From an uncultured Ruminococcus sp. (GTDB taxonomy: Bacteria > Bacillota > Clostridia > Oscillospirales > Ruminococcaceae), in the NCBI GenBank assembly GCA_937910385.1, contig CALEPT010000168.1, forward strand, positions 1-21,086: a stretch of 21,086 nt of DNA, written 5' to 3'. A program made the position numbers and the translations under genes. This document shows positions 7,619 to 14,300 of the stretch, piece after piece. The notes below the pieces were generated by a model that saw nothing but the letters and a program-made list of their open reading frames with translations, had not been told where the DNA came from and made no database searches. Within the stretch, counting starts at the first letter, position 1, and each line of letters begins with the position of its first letter.

Positions 7619-7855
7619 ATTCTGATTTATTCTAATAGTGCCGGCGAGCGATGTACAGGTTAGGGCGTTGGTGAGAGTGAGCGAGCTTTGCGAGCGTCAA
7701 CGTGGAAGCGGTCGAGCTGGCTCAACTCGAAATTCCGATTTATATTAGTATTGCCGTAAGCGAAAGCAGACTTACAGTTTCGCAGAGAGTGAGCGAGCTT
7801 TGCGAGCGTCAACGTGGAAGCGGTCGAGCTGGCTCAGCTCGAAATTCTGATTTAT
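7617..7855 (-). repeat. Right 239-bp inverted-repeat arm
   Basis: Reverse complement of 6180-6418 with two mismatches and no gaps, including both copies of the 71-bp module and all three copies of the 14-mer. It begins within the hydrolase stop codon and ends 36 bp before the trmN6-like start codon, so the ribosome site of that gene lies outside the repeat. Confidence 0.97.
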
Positions 7856-7891
7856 AGGAATAGTAAAGTACTTTAAAGCAAAAGGAGCAAT

Positions 7892-8614
7892 ATGGACTAC
7901 AAATACGAAAAACTGACCGATAAGATATACGTCTGCGCGAGCAGCGACCACCGCTTCGGTACGGACGCCTTTCTACTCACGGACTTCTCGCAGTACCGCC
8001 GAAAGGACAAGGTCTGCGACCTCGGGACGGGCTGCGGTATCATACCGCTCATCATGCAGAAGCTCGACCCTCCGCAGGTGACCTACGCGGTGGACATTCA
8101 GGAGGGCGCGATAGAGCAGCTCCGCCTCGGAATGGAGCGAAGTGAGACCACGGGGATAGTACCCGTGTGCGCAGACTTAAAGGAGCTCTGGGACGGCGCA
8201 CCGCTCGGTCAGCTCAACCTCGTTATCTGCAATCCGCCGTATAAGGTTGCGGGAGCGGGTTTTGAGAGCGCGATAACAGCACAGAAAATAGCCCGTCACG
8301 AGATAATGTGCAGCATTGACGACGTGTGCGCGACGGCGGCGAAGCTGCTGAAATTCGGCGGCAGACTGTGTATGTGCAACCGCCCCGAGCGTTTGAGCGA
8401 CGTGATATTTGCCATGAAAAACCACGATATAGAGCCAAAAAGGCTGCGATTTGTCTCAAAAAACGCCGATGAAGCGCCGTGGCTGTTTCTGATAGAGGGA
8501 AAAAAGGGCTCGAAGCCATTCATGAGGATCGAGCCGCAGCTATACATACGCAGCGGAGACGGCTTTTCAGATGAATTACAGCGTATCTACGGCACAGGAA
8601 AGGAGAGCACATGA
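7892..8614 (+). CDS. TrmN6-like tRNA/DNA adenine-type methyltransferase
   Basis: A 240-residue Rossmann-fold SAM methyltransferase of the COG4123 (YabB/TrmN6) group. SAM motif I is VCDLGTGCGIIPL (residues 41-53), and the catalytic NPPY motif is at 114-117 (VICNPPYKV), typical of enzymes that methylate an exocyclic amino group such as adenine N6. The N-terminal FGTDAFLLTDF (22-32) also fits the family. In E. coli, TrmN6 modifies A37 of tRNA1(Val); the substrate of Gram-positive members is not something I can assign. AAGGAG at 7882-7887 gives a short spacing to the ATG. It overlaps rsmI by ATGA, the same pairing as yabB and rsmI (yabC) in Bacillus, which supports the call. Its upstream promoter region may have been displaced by the inverted-repeat cassette. 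Confidence 0.88.
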   Translation: MDYKYEKLTDKIYVCASSDHRFGTDAFLLTDFSQYRRKDKVCDLGTGCGIIPLIMQKLDPPQVTYAVDIQEGAIEQLRLGMERSETTGIVPVCADLKELWDGAPLGQLNLVICNPPYKVAGAGFESAITAQKIARHEIMCSIDDVCATAAKLLKFGGRLCMCNRPERLSDVIFAMKNHDIEPKRLRFVSKNADEAPWLFLIEGKKGSKPFMRIEPQLYIRSGDGFSDELQRIYGTGKEST

Positions 8615-9441
8615 GCGGAACATTATACCTTATCGGAACGCCGATAGGCAATCTTGAGGACATCACTCTGAGGCAGCTGAGAATGCTCGAAGAGGTGGAC
8701 TTCATCTGCGCGGAGGACACAAGAGTTACTCTCAAGCTCCTTAACCGATATGAGATAAAAAAGCAGCTCGTAAGCTTTCACGAGCACAGCTCAAAGGCAG
8801 ACGCACAGCGTATTATTGACCGCCTGACATCAGGTGAGAGCTGTGGTATCGTGACCGATGCAGGTATGCCGTGCATTTCCGATCCGGGTGAGGTGCTCGT
8901 GAAAATGTGCGCCGAGAGCAATATTGACATTAAGGTAGTCCCCGGACCGAGTGCTGTGGTATCTGCTGTTGCACTTGCAGGGCTCGGCAGCGGACGGTTC
9001 ACCTTTGAGGGATTTCTTCCTGTAAACAAAAAAGAGCGTTCGGAGCGTCTTGAAATGCTTCGGGGAGAGACTGCGGATATGGTCTTCTATGAAGCTCCGC
9101 ATAAGCTGAGAACGACTCTTTCCGACCTTGCCGCCGAATTCGGAGATGATCGCAGGATATCGCTTTGCCGCGAACTAACGAAGATACATGAGGAAGTTAT
9201 GCGCGTGACTCTCGGCGAGGCGGTGCAGTACTACGATGAAAATGAGCCTAAGGGTGAATTTGTTCTTGTCGTAGGGGGCGCTCCAACTGAAAAAGTAAAT
9301 GACCTAACGCTTGAACAAGCTGTGGAACAGGTAAGACGTCTGATAGAAATGGGGGAGCGGCCGGTTGATGCGTGTAAGGCGGTCGCTAAGGAAACTGCCT
9401 ACAGAAAGGGTGAACTGTACTCGGCTGTATGCGGAGAATGA
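8611..9441 (+). CDS. rsmI: 16S rRNA (cytidine-1402 2'-O)-methyltransferase
   Basis: A 276-residue RsmI, which 2'-O-methylates C1402 in the 16S rRNA decoding site. The tetrapyrrole-methylase fold is clear: LYLIGTPIGNLEDITLR (residues 5-21), CAEDTRVT (33-40), SFHEHS (55-60), IVTDAGMPCISDPG (80-93), VVPGPSAV (109-116) and FEGFLP (132-137). Length and motif order are standard. Its ATG overlaps the preceding stop, and AAGGAG lies just upstream, so the pair is surely one transcript. A promoter for the next gene begins right after its stop, so the operon probably ends here, though I see no strong terminator. Confidence 0.96.
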   Translation: MSGTLYLIGTPIGNLEDITLRQLRMLEEVDFICAEDTRVTLKLLNRYEIKKQLVSFHEHSSKADAQRIIDRLTSGESCGIVTDAGMPCISDPGEVLVKMCAESNIDIKVVPGPSAVVSAVALAGLGSGRFTFEGFLPVNKKERSERLEMLRGETADMVFYEAPHKLRTTLSDLAAEFGDDRRISLCRELTKIHEEVMRVTLGEAVQYYDENEPKGEFVLVVGGAPTEKVNDLTLEQAVEQVRRLIEMGERPVDACKAVAKETAYRKGELYSAVCGE

Positions 9442-9459
9442 AAAAATGTACAAAAATAC

Positions 9460-9488
9460 TTGAAATTACTGCGGAAATGTGATATAAT
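9460..9488 (+). promoter_or_regulatory. Extended -10 promoter for the PHP gene
   Basis: TTGAAA (9460-9465), 17-bp spacer, TATAAT (9483-9488) with TGA directly before it, which makes an extended -10. An 8-bp inverted repeat GTGATATA (9479-9486) / TATATCAC (9511-9518) surrounds the -10 and the probable start site and could be an operator. Confidence 0.8.
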
Positions 9489-9704
9489 ATACTCCGTTGT
9501 TATTTTCTTATATATCACAGTAAAGTATAGGTTCTAAATTTTGCAATTATAACACTATATATTTGGTATATACATTTGTCGCTGCAGCAGATCATGAAGC
9601 AATACCTGTAAATACAGTATGCCTTTGGAAAATGCTTAAAAGCTCGATTGCCTTTCAGGATTTGCTGTAACTTAAGATAACATACAGAGGGGAAGAAAGT
9701 AATT
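9489..9704 (+). other. AT-rich leader of about 210 nt before the PHP gene
   Basis: Gene-free transcript leader. It contains a small bulged hairpin ATA-C-CTGT-AAAT-ACAG-TAT (9602-9620) and a short GCT/AGC hairpin near 9635. I recognise no riboswitch family and no terminator. It ends with the ribosome site GAGGGGAA at 9687-9694. The length is unusual for the distance between a promoter and its gene, so regulation in the leader is possible but not shown. Confidence 0.4.
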
Positions 9705-10541
9705 ATGATCTGCGATCTTCATTGTCACACGAAGCTTTCGGATGGCTCACTCGGTATTGAGGATATCATAGATCAGGCAAAGCGAGTTGGTATAGACTGG
9801 CTTTCGCTCACCGATCATGATACCATGGCGTCTTTTTCAAGAGCTGATGTTCTCGGCGAACGTGCCGGCATAAAGATACTTCACGGAGTTGAACTTTCGG
9901 CATGGGATAAGGTGAGAAACAGCAAGGTACATATCCTCTGCTATGCTCCTTTAAAGCCTGATCGTCTTGAAGGGCTGTGCCTTAAAAGCTGTGAGATAAG
10001 AAAGGCTTGCTCAAAAGAGATGATGGCAAGGGTAATGGAAAAGTTCCCGATAACTCAGGAGAGTATCCTGAAGCACACTACAGCTTCCAAGAGCATTTTC
10101 AAGCAGCATATCATGCGTGCGCTGATAGACTATGGATATGCATTGGAGTTTTACGGCGAACTCGACCACGAACTCTTCAACCCCAAGACCGGTTCATGTT
10201 ATGTTGAGCGTGAATATCCTGATGTTAATTTTGTGTTAGACCTTATACATACGGCAAAGGGAGTTGCTGTAATGGCTCATCCTGCACAGTACGACAACAT
10301 CGAGCTCCTTGAAGAGCTTGCCAAAAAAGGCAAAATAGACGGAGTTGAGATAGGTCATTATTCAGCCGATGAAAACTATCGAAGAGAGCTTTCCGGTATC
10401 GCGGATAAATATGGTCTCATAGAGACAGGGGGCTCGGATTTCCACGGTCTGTATAACAGTGTTCCGACTCATCTCGGCAGCGAGACAACTACAAAAGAAA
10501 ATCTCGAAAGAATATTAAAATTTTCCTCAAAAATAAAATGA
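9705..10541 (+). CDS. PHP-domain phosphoesterase (TrpH/YciV-like)
   Basis: A 278-residue PHP metal-dependent phosphoesterase. Metal ligands visible are H6 and H8 in DLHCHTKLSDG (residues 4-14), H38 in SLTDHD, E63 in HGVELS, H76, H192 in MAHPAQYDN, and D245/H247 in GGSDFHG. The order and length match the COG0613 family. Its characterised members are a 3',5'-nucleotide bisphosphate phosphatase and RNase AM, a 5'-3' exonuclease that trims rRNA 5' ends. The middle insert (about 95-170) also fits. A GAGGGG ribosome site precedes the ATG. It is followed after 19 bp by a DUF218-type membrane protein. The exact substrate is not determined, but nucleotide or RNA chemistry is the best guess. Confidence 0.88.
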   Translation: MICDLHCHTKLSDGSLGIEDIIDQAKRVGIDWLSLTDHDTMASFSRADVLGERAGIKILHGVELSAWDKVRNSKVHILCYAPLKPDRLEGLCLKSCEIRKACSKEMMARVMEKFPITQESILKHTTASKSIFKQHIMRALIDYGYALEFYGELDHELFNPKTGSCYVEREYPDVNFVLDLIHTAKGVAVMAHPAQYDNIELLEELAKKGKIDGVEIGHYSADENYRRELSGIADKYGLIETGGSDFHGLYNSVPTHLGSETTTKENLERILKFSSKIK

Positions 10542-10560
10542 TCATCTGCGGAGACAACAG

Positions 10561-11352
10561 ATGAAAATAAAAAATAAAATGGAAATAAAAATAATACCTG
10601 CGATTATTGCAGCGGCTTTTCTGATAATATTCCTTGTTCCGTTCGCAAAGGGGATAGTATGCCTCGGCAACTGTGCCGGTGCTGCACTGTCGGCTGTTAT
10701 TTTGCTGATATTTGTATTCTGGACTCCTTTTACATCTTTCACAGGAAGAGTATGGGAATATAAGACCGGGAAAATAATGCTCAGCGCACTGGCTGTGCTG
10801 ACAGCGATATGTATCGTTATTGCAGTAATTATAAGTGTTTTAATGGTAAGAGCAGCTTATTCTCCACCCGATGATGACAATATAACCGTCGTAGTTTTGG
10901 GATGTCAGGTAAAGGAACGCCGTCCCAGTCTTATGCTGAAGAGACGTCTCGACACCGCTTATGACTACCTTTCTGAGCACGGAAATGTCTGCGTTATCGT
11001 TTCGGGAGGTCGGGGCAGCGATGAGCTTATCAGTGAAGCGCAGTGCATGAAGGAATATCTCATTTCAAAGGGGATATCTCCGGAGCGCATATATACCGAG
11101 GACAGGTCCTCGGATACATATGAGAATCTTAAATTCTCATATGAAATAATAAAAGAAGAAAGACTTCCGCGTGAAGTCGCTTTGGTTACTGACGCTTATC
11201 ATCAGTTACGTGCGCAAATGACAGCGGAGCAGCTCGGTATAACCGCGAGCGGAATATCATGCAGGACGTCATGGTGGCTGATCCCGACCTATTGGGTGCG
11301 TGAGTGGTTCGGTGTCACCTATTACAAAGTTTTCGGTCAGGGGGAAGCTTAG
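10561..11352 (+). CDS. DUF218 (YdcF/SanA/ElyC-like) membrane protein
   Basis: A 263-residue protein with three hydrophobic segments at the N-terminus (about residues 9-29, 35-56, 71-96) and a soluble DUF218 domain from about 107. Family landmarks are VVVLGCQV (110-117), VIVSGGRGSDE (145-155), the GISPERIYTEDRSSDTYENL region (171-190) and VTDAYHQLRA (209-218). DUF218 proteins are linked to envelope functions in enterobacteria (vancomycin sensitivity, cell-wall polymers), but no firm reaction is known to me. The domain probably faces outward. It follows the PHP gene by 19 bp and is abutted by the next small frame, so these three are likely one transcript. Confidence 0.85.
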   Translation: MKIKNKMEIKIIPAIIAAAFLIIFLVPFAKGIVCLGNCAGAALSAVILLIFVFWTPFTSFTGRVWEYKTGKIMLSALAVLTAICIVIAVIISVLMVRAAYSPPDDDNITVVVLGCQVKERRPSLMLKRRLDTAYDYLSEHGNVCVIVSGGRGSDELISEAQCMKEYLISKGISPERIYTEDRSSDTYENLKFSYEIIKEERLPREVALVTDAYHQLRAQMTAEQLGITASGISCRTSWWLIPTYWVREWFGVTYYKVFGQGEA

Positions 11353-11562
11353 TTGGAGTGGATAATAATAAGAAGGGCTGACGGCAAGTTTCTCAGCACC
11401 GGATCGCTGTATGTGAATATTGCCGGGTTTGCACGCAGATTCAAAAGCAAAAAGCAGGCTGAGGCATATATGGAGTTTACAGAGCTTGACAAGGCAGCTC
11501 ATACCGTTCGCCTTATTACTGAGAGAGAGTCAAAAAGCTGCACGAGACCGCTGATGAAATGA
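11353..11562 (+). CDS. Small unknown protein, TTG start
   Basis: A 69-residue frame that starts immediately after the TAG of the DUF218 gene. The only sensible start is TTG at 11353, supported by a GGGGGA ribosome site (about 11340-11345) inside the end of the preceding gene. The protein begins EWIIIRRADGKF and has a basic, Lys/Arg-rich middle (RRFKSKKQAEAYMEF). There is no signal peptide or membrane segment. I recognise no family. Tight coupling to the upstream gene and a readable ribosome site support it being real; the lack of homology knowledge and the TTG start leave doubt. Confidence 0.55.
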   Translation: MEWIIIRRADGKFLSTGSLYVNIAGFARRFKSKKQAEAYMEFTELDKAAHTVRLITERESKSCTRPLMK

Positions 11563-11623
11563 CGGAACTATTGATGAACTGAATTAGTGACATAAAATAT
11601 TTTAATGCAAAGGATTGATAATT

Positions 11624-14152
11624 TTGAAGATAGCTTTTTCAACACTTGCCTGTCCCGATTGGTCATGGCAGGACATCTATTCAATGGCAAAGGATCTCAA
11701 ATTTGACGGTATTGAGGTAAGAGGTCTCGGAAATGAGATATTCTCGGTAAAGGCTCAGCCGTTCACCGAAGCACAGCTTCCTTCGACTGTTGCAAAGCTT
11801 AAAAGCCTCAATCTCGAGATACCTTGCCTTTCTTCGGGCGCCTGTCTGAAATTCAAAGAAAAGTTTGATGAGGCAGAGAACGAGATAAAGGCTTATGCAG
11901 CTCTTGCACAGAAGCTTAATGCTTCTTACATAAGGATACTTGCCGATCTCGAGCCGAATGCGGTCGATGAGGTCGATGACGACTACATCGTTGAAGCTCT
12001 GAAAAAGCTTGTACCCGTTGCGGAGGAGTATAATGTAACGCTCCTTGTCGAGACGAACGGCGTTTACTCTGATACCGATCGTCTGGCAAAGGTGCTTTCA
12101 AGGGTAAAGAGCCGCAAGGTCGCTGCTCTGTGGGATATGCATCACCCCTACCGCTATGCGGGAGAGTCACCCGAGCAGACCGTTGCAAACCTCGGCGAGT
12201 ACATCAAGTACATTCAGGTCAAGGACAGCGTAATGCACTCCGACGGCACGGTAGAGTATAAGATAATGGGCAGCGGCAATATTCCTGTAAAGGAAATGAT
12301 ACAGGCGCTTGATACTATAAACTATAACGGCTATATCTCACTTGAATGGGTAAAGCGCTGGGCGAAGGATCTCACCGACGCAGGTATCGTTATCCCTCAG
12401 TTTGCCGAGTACATGGCTCCCTATAAGAAGAAGCACAAGCACTCGCTCCAGACGAGCATCCGCGGCGATGGACAGTACCCGTGGCCGAAGGAGAGGATAA
12501 TAAACTACACATTCCCTGATGTCCTCGACCGTATCTGCGACCAATTCCCGAATCAGTACGCATTCAGATACACTGAGCTTGATTACACAAGAACATATCC
12601 CGAGTTCAGGGACGATGTTGATACATTTGCGCGTTCGCTGCTCGCAATGGGCGTAAAAAAGGGCGACCACGTTGCTATCTGGGCAACTAACGTTCCCCAG
12701 TGGTATATCACGTTCTGGGCTACTACAAAGATAGGCGCAGTTCTCGTAACGATGAACTCCGAATACCGTATCCATGAGGCTGAGTATCTGCTCAGACAGT
12801 CCGACACAATGACTCTTGTAATGATCGACGGTATAAAGAATATAAATTATGTTGACATAATCAAGGAGCTCTGTCCCGAGCTTGACAGCTGTGAGCCCGG
12901 TCATCTCAAGTCTGCAAAGCTGCCGTTCCTCAAGAATGTAATCACCTGTGATTCAAAAAATGCAGGCTGTTATACATGGGAAGAAGCTGTCGAACTCTCG
13001 CACAGCGTTCCTTACAGCGAAGTCGAAAAGGTAAGAAAGACCATAGATATACACGATGTATGCAATATGCAGTACACATCGGGTACGACGGGCTTCCCAA
13101 AGGGCGTAATGCTCACACATTATAATGTAGTAAACAACGGCAAGGCTATTGGTGACTGCATGGATCTCTCCACAGCCGACAGAATGATGATACAGGTTCC
13201 GATGTTCCACTGCTTCGGAATGGTGCTCGCAATGACAGCTTCCATGACTCACGGAACTACCATGTCGCCTATCACGAGATTCTCTCCGAGGAAAGGACTC
13301 CACTGTATAAATCAGGAGAAGATAACCTGCTTCCACGGTGTGCCGACCATGTTCATAGCAATGCTCGGTCACGAGGACTTTGAAAAGACCGACTTCTCAT
13401 ACATGAGGACCGGTATCATGGCTGGTTCTCCCTGTCCGATAAAGACAATGGAGGAGGTCATTGAAAAGATGCATATGAGCGAGATATGCATTACCTACGG
13501 TCAGACCGAGGCTTCTCCCGCTACCACCATGAGCAAGACAACCGACAGCATAGAGCAGAGAGTAAATACCGTGGGAGGACCTATATTCGGCGTTGAGTGC
13601 AAGATAGTCGATCCTGAGACCAACGAGGAGCTCCCCGACGATGTTGACGGAGAGTTCGTAGCACGCGGCTACAATATAATGAAGGGCTACTACAAAATGC
13701 CCGAAGCTACCGCAGCCGCTATAGATCCCGAGGGGTGGCTCCATACCGGAGACCTTGCGCGCCGCCGCTCGATTGACGGTTACTACAAGATAACTGGTCG
13801 AATCAAGGACATGATAATTCGCGGCGGTGAGAACATCTATCCCAAGGAGATAGAGGACTTCCTCTATACATATCCGAAGGTAAAGGACGTTCAGGTCATC
13901 GGCGTACCCGACGAGGACTACGGCGAGGAGATAATGGCTTGCATAGTTCTTCAGGACGGCGAAACTGCCACAGAGCAAGAGATAAAGGACTTCTGCCTTG
14001 CAAGAATGGCAAAGCACAAGTGCCCGAGATACGTTGACTTCGTTGAAGGCTTCCCGATGAATGCCGCAGGAAAGATACTCAAGTATAAGATGAGGGAGCA
14101 GGCTGTAGAAAAGCTCAAGCTCCACAATGCAGACAGCATAGTTACAGCTTAA
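11624..14152 (+). CDS. Fusion: sugar-phosphate isomerase/epimerase TIM barrel + acyl-CoA synthetase
   Basis: One 842-residue frame with two enzymes. Residues 1-270 form a xylose-isomerase-like TIM barrel: KIAFSTLACPDW at the start, and candidate metal ligands E143 (LLVETNG), D171/H173 (LWDMHHP) and E241 (SLEW). Residues 285-835 form a full AMP-forming acyl-CoA synthetase: P-loop TSGTTGFPKG (485-494), YGQTEAS (625-631), TGD (708-710), hinge GRIKDMIIRGGEN (725-737) and C-terminal AAGK with catalytic K817. A basic KKKHKH linker (268-273) joins them. TTG 11624 is chosen over TTG 11615 because AAAGGA (11609-11614) sits 9 nt before it but directly abuts the other. Both active sites look intact. The synthetase half resembles medium-chain fatty-acid CoA ligases; no substrate can be assigned. 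Confidence 0.9.
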   Translation: MKIAFSTLACPDWSWQDIYSMAKDLKFDGIEVRGLGNEIFSVKAQPFTEAQLPSTVAKLKSLNLEIPCLSSGACLKFKEKFDEAENEIKAYAALAQKLNASYIRILADLEPNAVDEVDDDYIVEALKKLVPVAEEYNVTLLVETNGVYSDTDRLAKVLSRVKSRKVAALWDMHHPYRYAGESPEQTVANLGEYIKYIQVKDSVMHSDGTVEYKIMGSGNIPVKEMIQALDTINYNGYISLEWVKRWAKDLTDAGIVIPQFAEYMAPYKKKHKHSLQTSIRGDGQYPWPKERIINYTFPDVLDRICDQFPNQYAFRYTELDYTRTYPEFRDDVDTFARSLLAMGVKKGDHVAIWATNVPQWYITFWATTKIGAVLVTMNSEYRIHEAEYLLRQSDTMTLVMIDGIKNINYVDIIKELCPELDSCEPGHLKSAKLPFLKNVITCDSKNAGCYTWEEAVELSHSVPYSEVEKVRKTIDIHDVCNMQYTSGTTGFPKGVMLTHYNVVNNGKAIGDCMDLSTADRMMIQVPMFHCFGMVLAMTASMTHGTTMSPITRFSPRKGLHCINQEKITCFHGVPTMFIAMLGHEDFEKTDFSYMRTGIMAGSPCPIKTMEEVIEKMHMSEICITYGQTEASPATTMSKTTDSIEQRVNTVGGPIFGVECKIVDPETNEELPDDVDGEFVARGYNIMKGYYKMPEATAAAIDPEGWLHTGDLARRRSIDGYYKITGRIKDMIIRGGENIYPKEIEDFLYTYPKVKDVQVIGVPDEDYGEEIMACIVLQDGETATEQEIKDFCLARMAKHKCPRYVDFVEGFPMNAAGKILKYKMREQAVEKLKLHNADSIVTA

Positions 14153-14157
14153 TGAAT

Positions 14158-14191
14158 CACCGCCCGTATATAATGTACGGGCGGTGTTGTT
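14158..14191 (+). terminator. Terminator-like hairpin after the fusion gene
   Basis: CACCGCCCGTA (14158-14168), loop TATAATG, TACGGGCGGTG (14176-14186): a perfect 11-bp GC-rich stem starting 6 nt after the stop. The following tract TTGTTAT is only partly T-rich, so termination may be incomplete. Confidence 0.7.
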
Positions 14192-14203
14192 ATATCAGTC
14201 ATC

Positions 14204-14226
14204 GGTTAAAGAAAATTAACCGGTTA
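14204..14226. promoter_or_regulatory. Possible operator upstream of the protease promoter
   Basis: GGTTAA (14204-14209), AGAAAA, TTAACC (14216-14221) is a 6-bp inverted repeat, and TAACCGGTTA (14217-14226) is a palindrome sharing its right half. Three GGTTAA-like half sites thus sit 5-27 bp upstream of the -35, a usual place for activator or repressor binding. Confidence 0.45.
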
Positions 14227-14230
14227 TAGC

Positions 14231-14259
14231 TTGATTTATTGTATTTTCTGTGGTATAAT
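14231..14259 (+). promoter_or_regulatory. Extended -10 promoter of the dockerin protease
   Basis: TTGATT (14231-14236), 17-bp spacer, TATAAT (14254-14259) preceded directly by TGG (extended -10). The leader to the ATG at 14301 is about 35 nt. Confidence 0.8.
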
Positions 14260-14300
14260 TCAACTAATGACTAACCACTAACTTCTAAAGTGAGGTTTTT

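Larger units (their letters stand above)
6180..7855. mobile_element. Inverted-repeat cassette carrying one hydrolase gene
   Basis: A 1,676-bp unit made of a left 239-bp arm, an 1,198-bp core (6419-7616) and a right 239-bp arm in inverted orientation. The core holds only a ribosome site and one gene. It separates mnmA from the trmN6-like/rsmI pair. By eye its gene is less GC-rich than mnmA, which suggests a later arrival. I see no transposase, integrase or recombinase, and no clear target-site duplication just outside the arms. It could be a non-autonomous mobile element with a passenger, or an invertible segment. Calling it mobile is an inference from structure. Confidence 0.5.

Noticed and set aside
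6170..7865. Target-site duplication around the inverted-repeat cassette
   Set aside because: Bases just outside the arms (CTTAAG on the left, AGGAAT on the right) do not form a convincing direct repeat.
13397..14125. 242-residue minus-strand frame in the acyl-CoA synthetase
   Set aside because: It is a long shadow caused by codon bias; the plus strand has all enzyme motifs.
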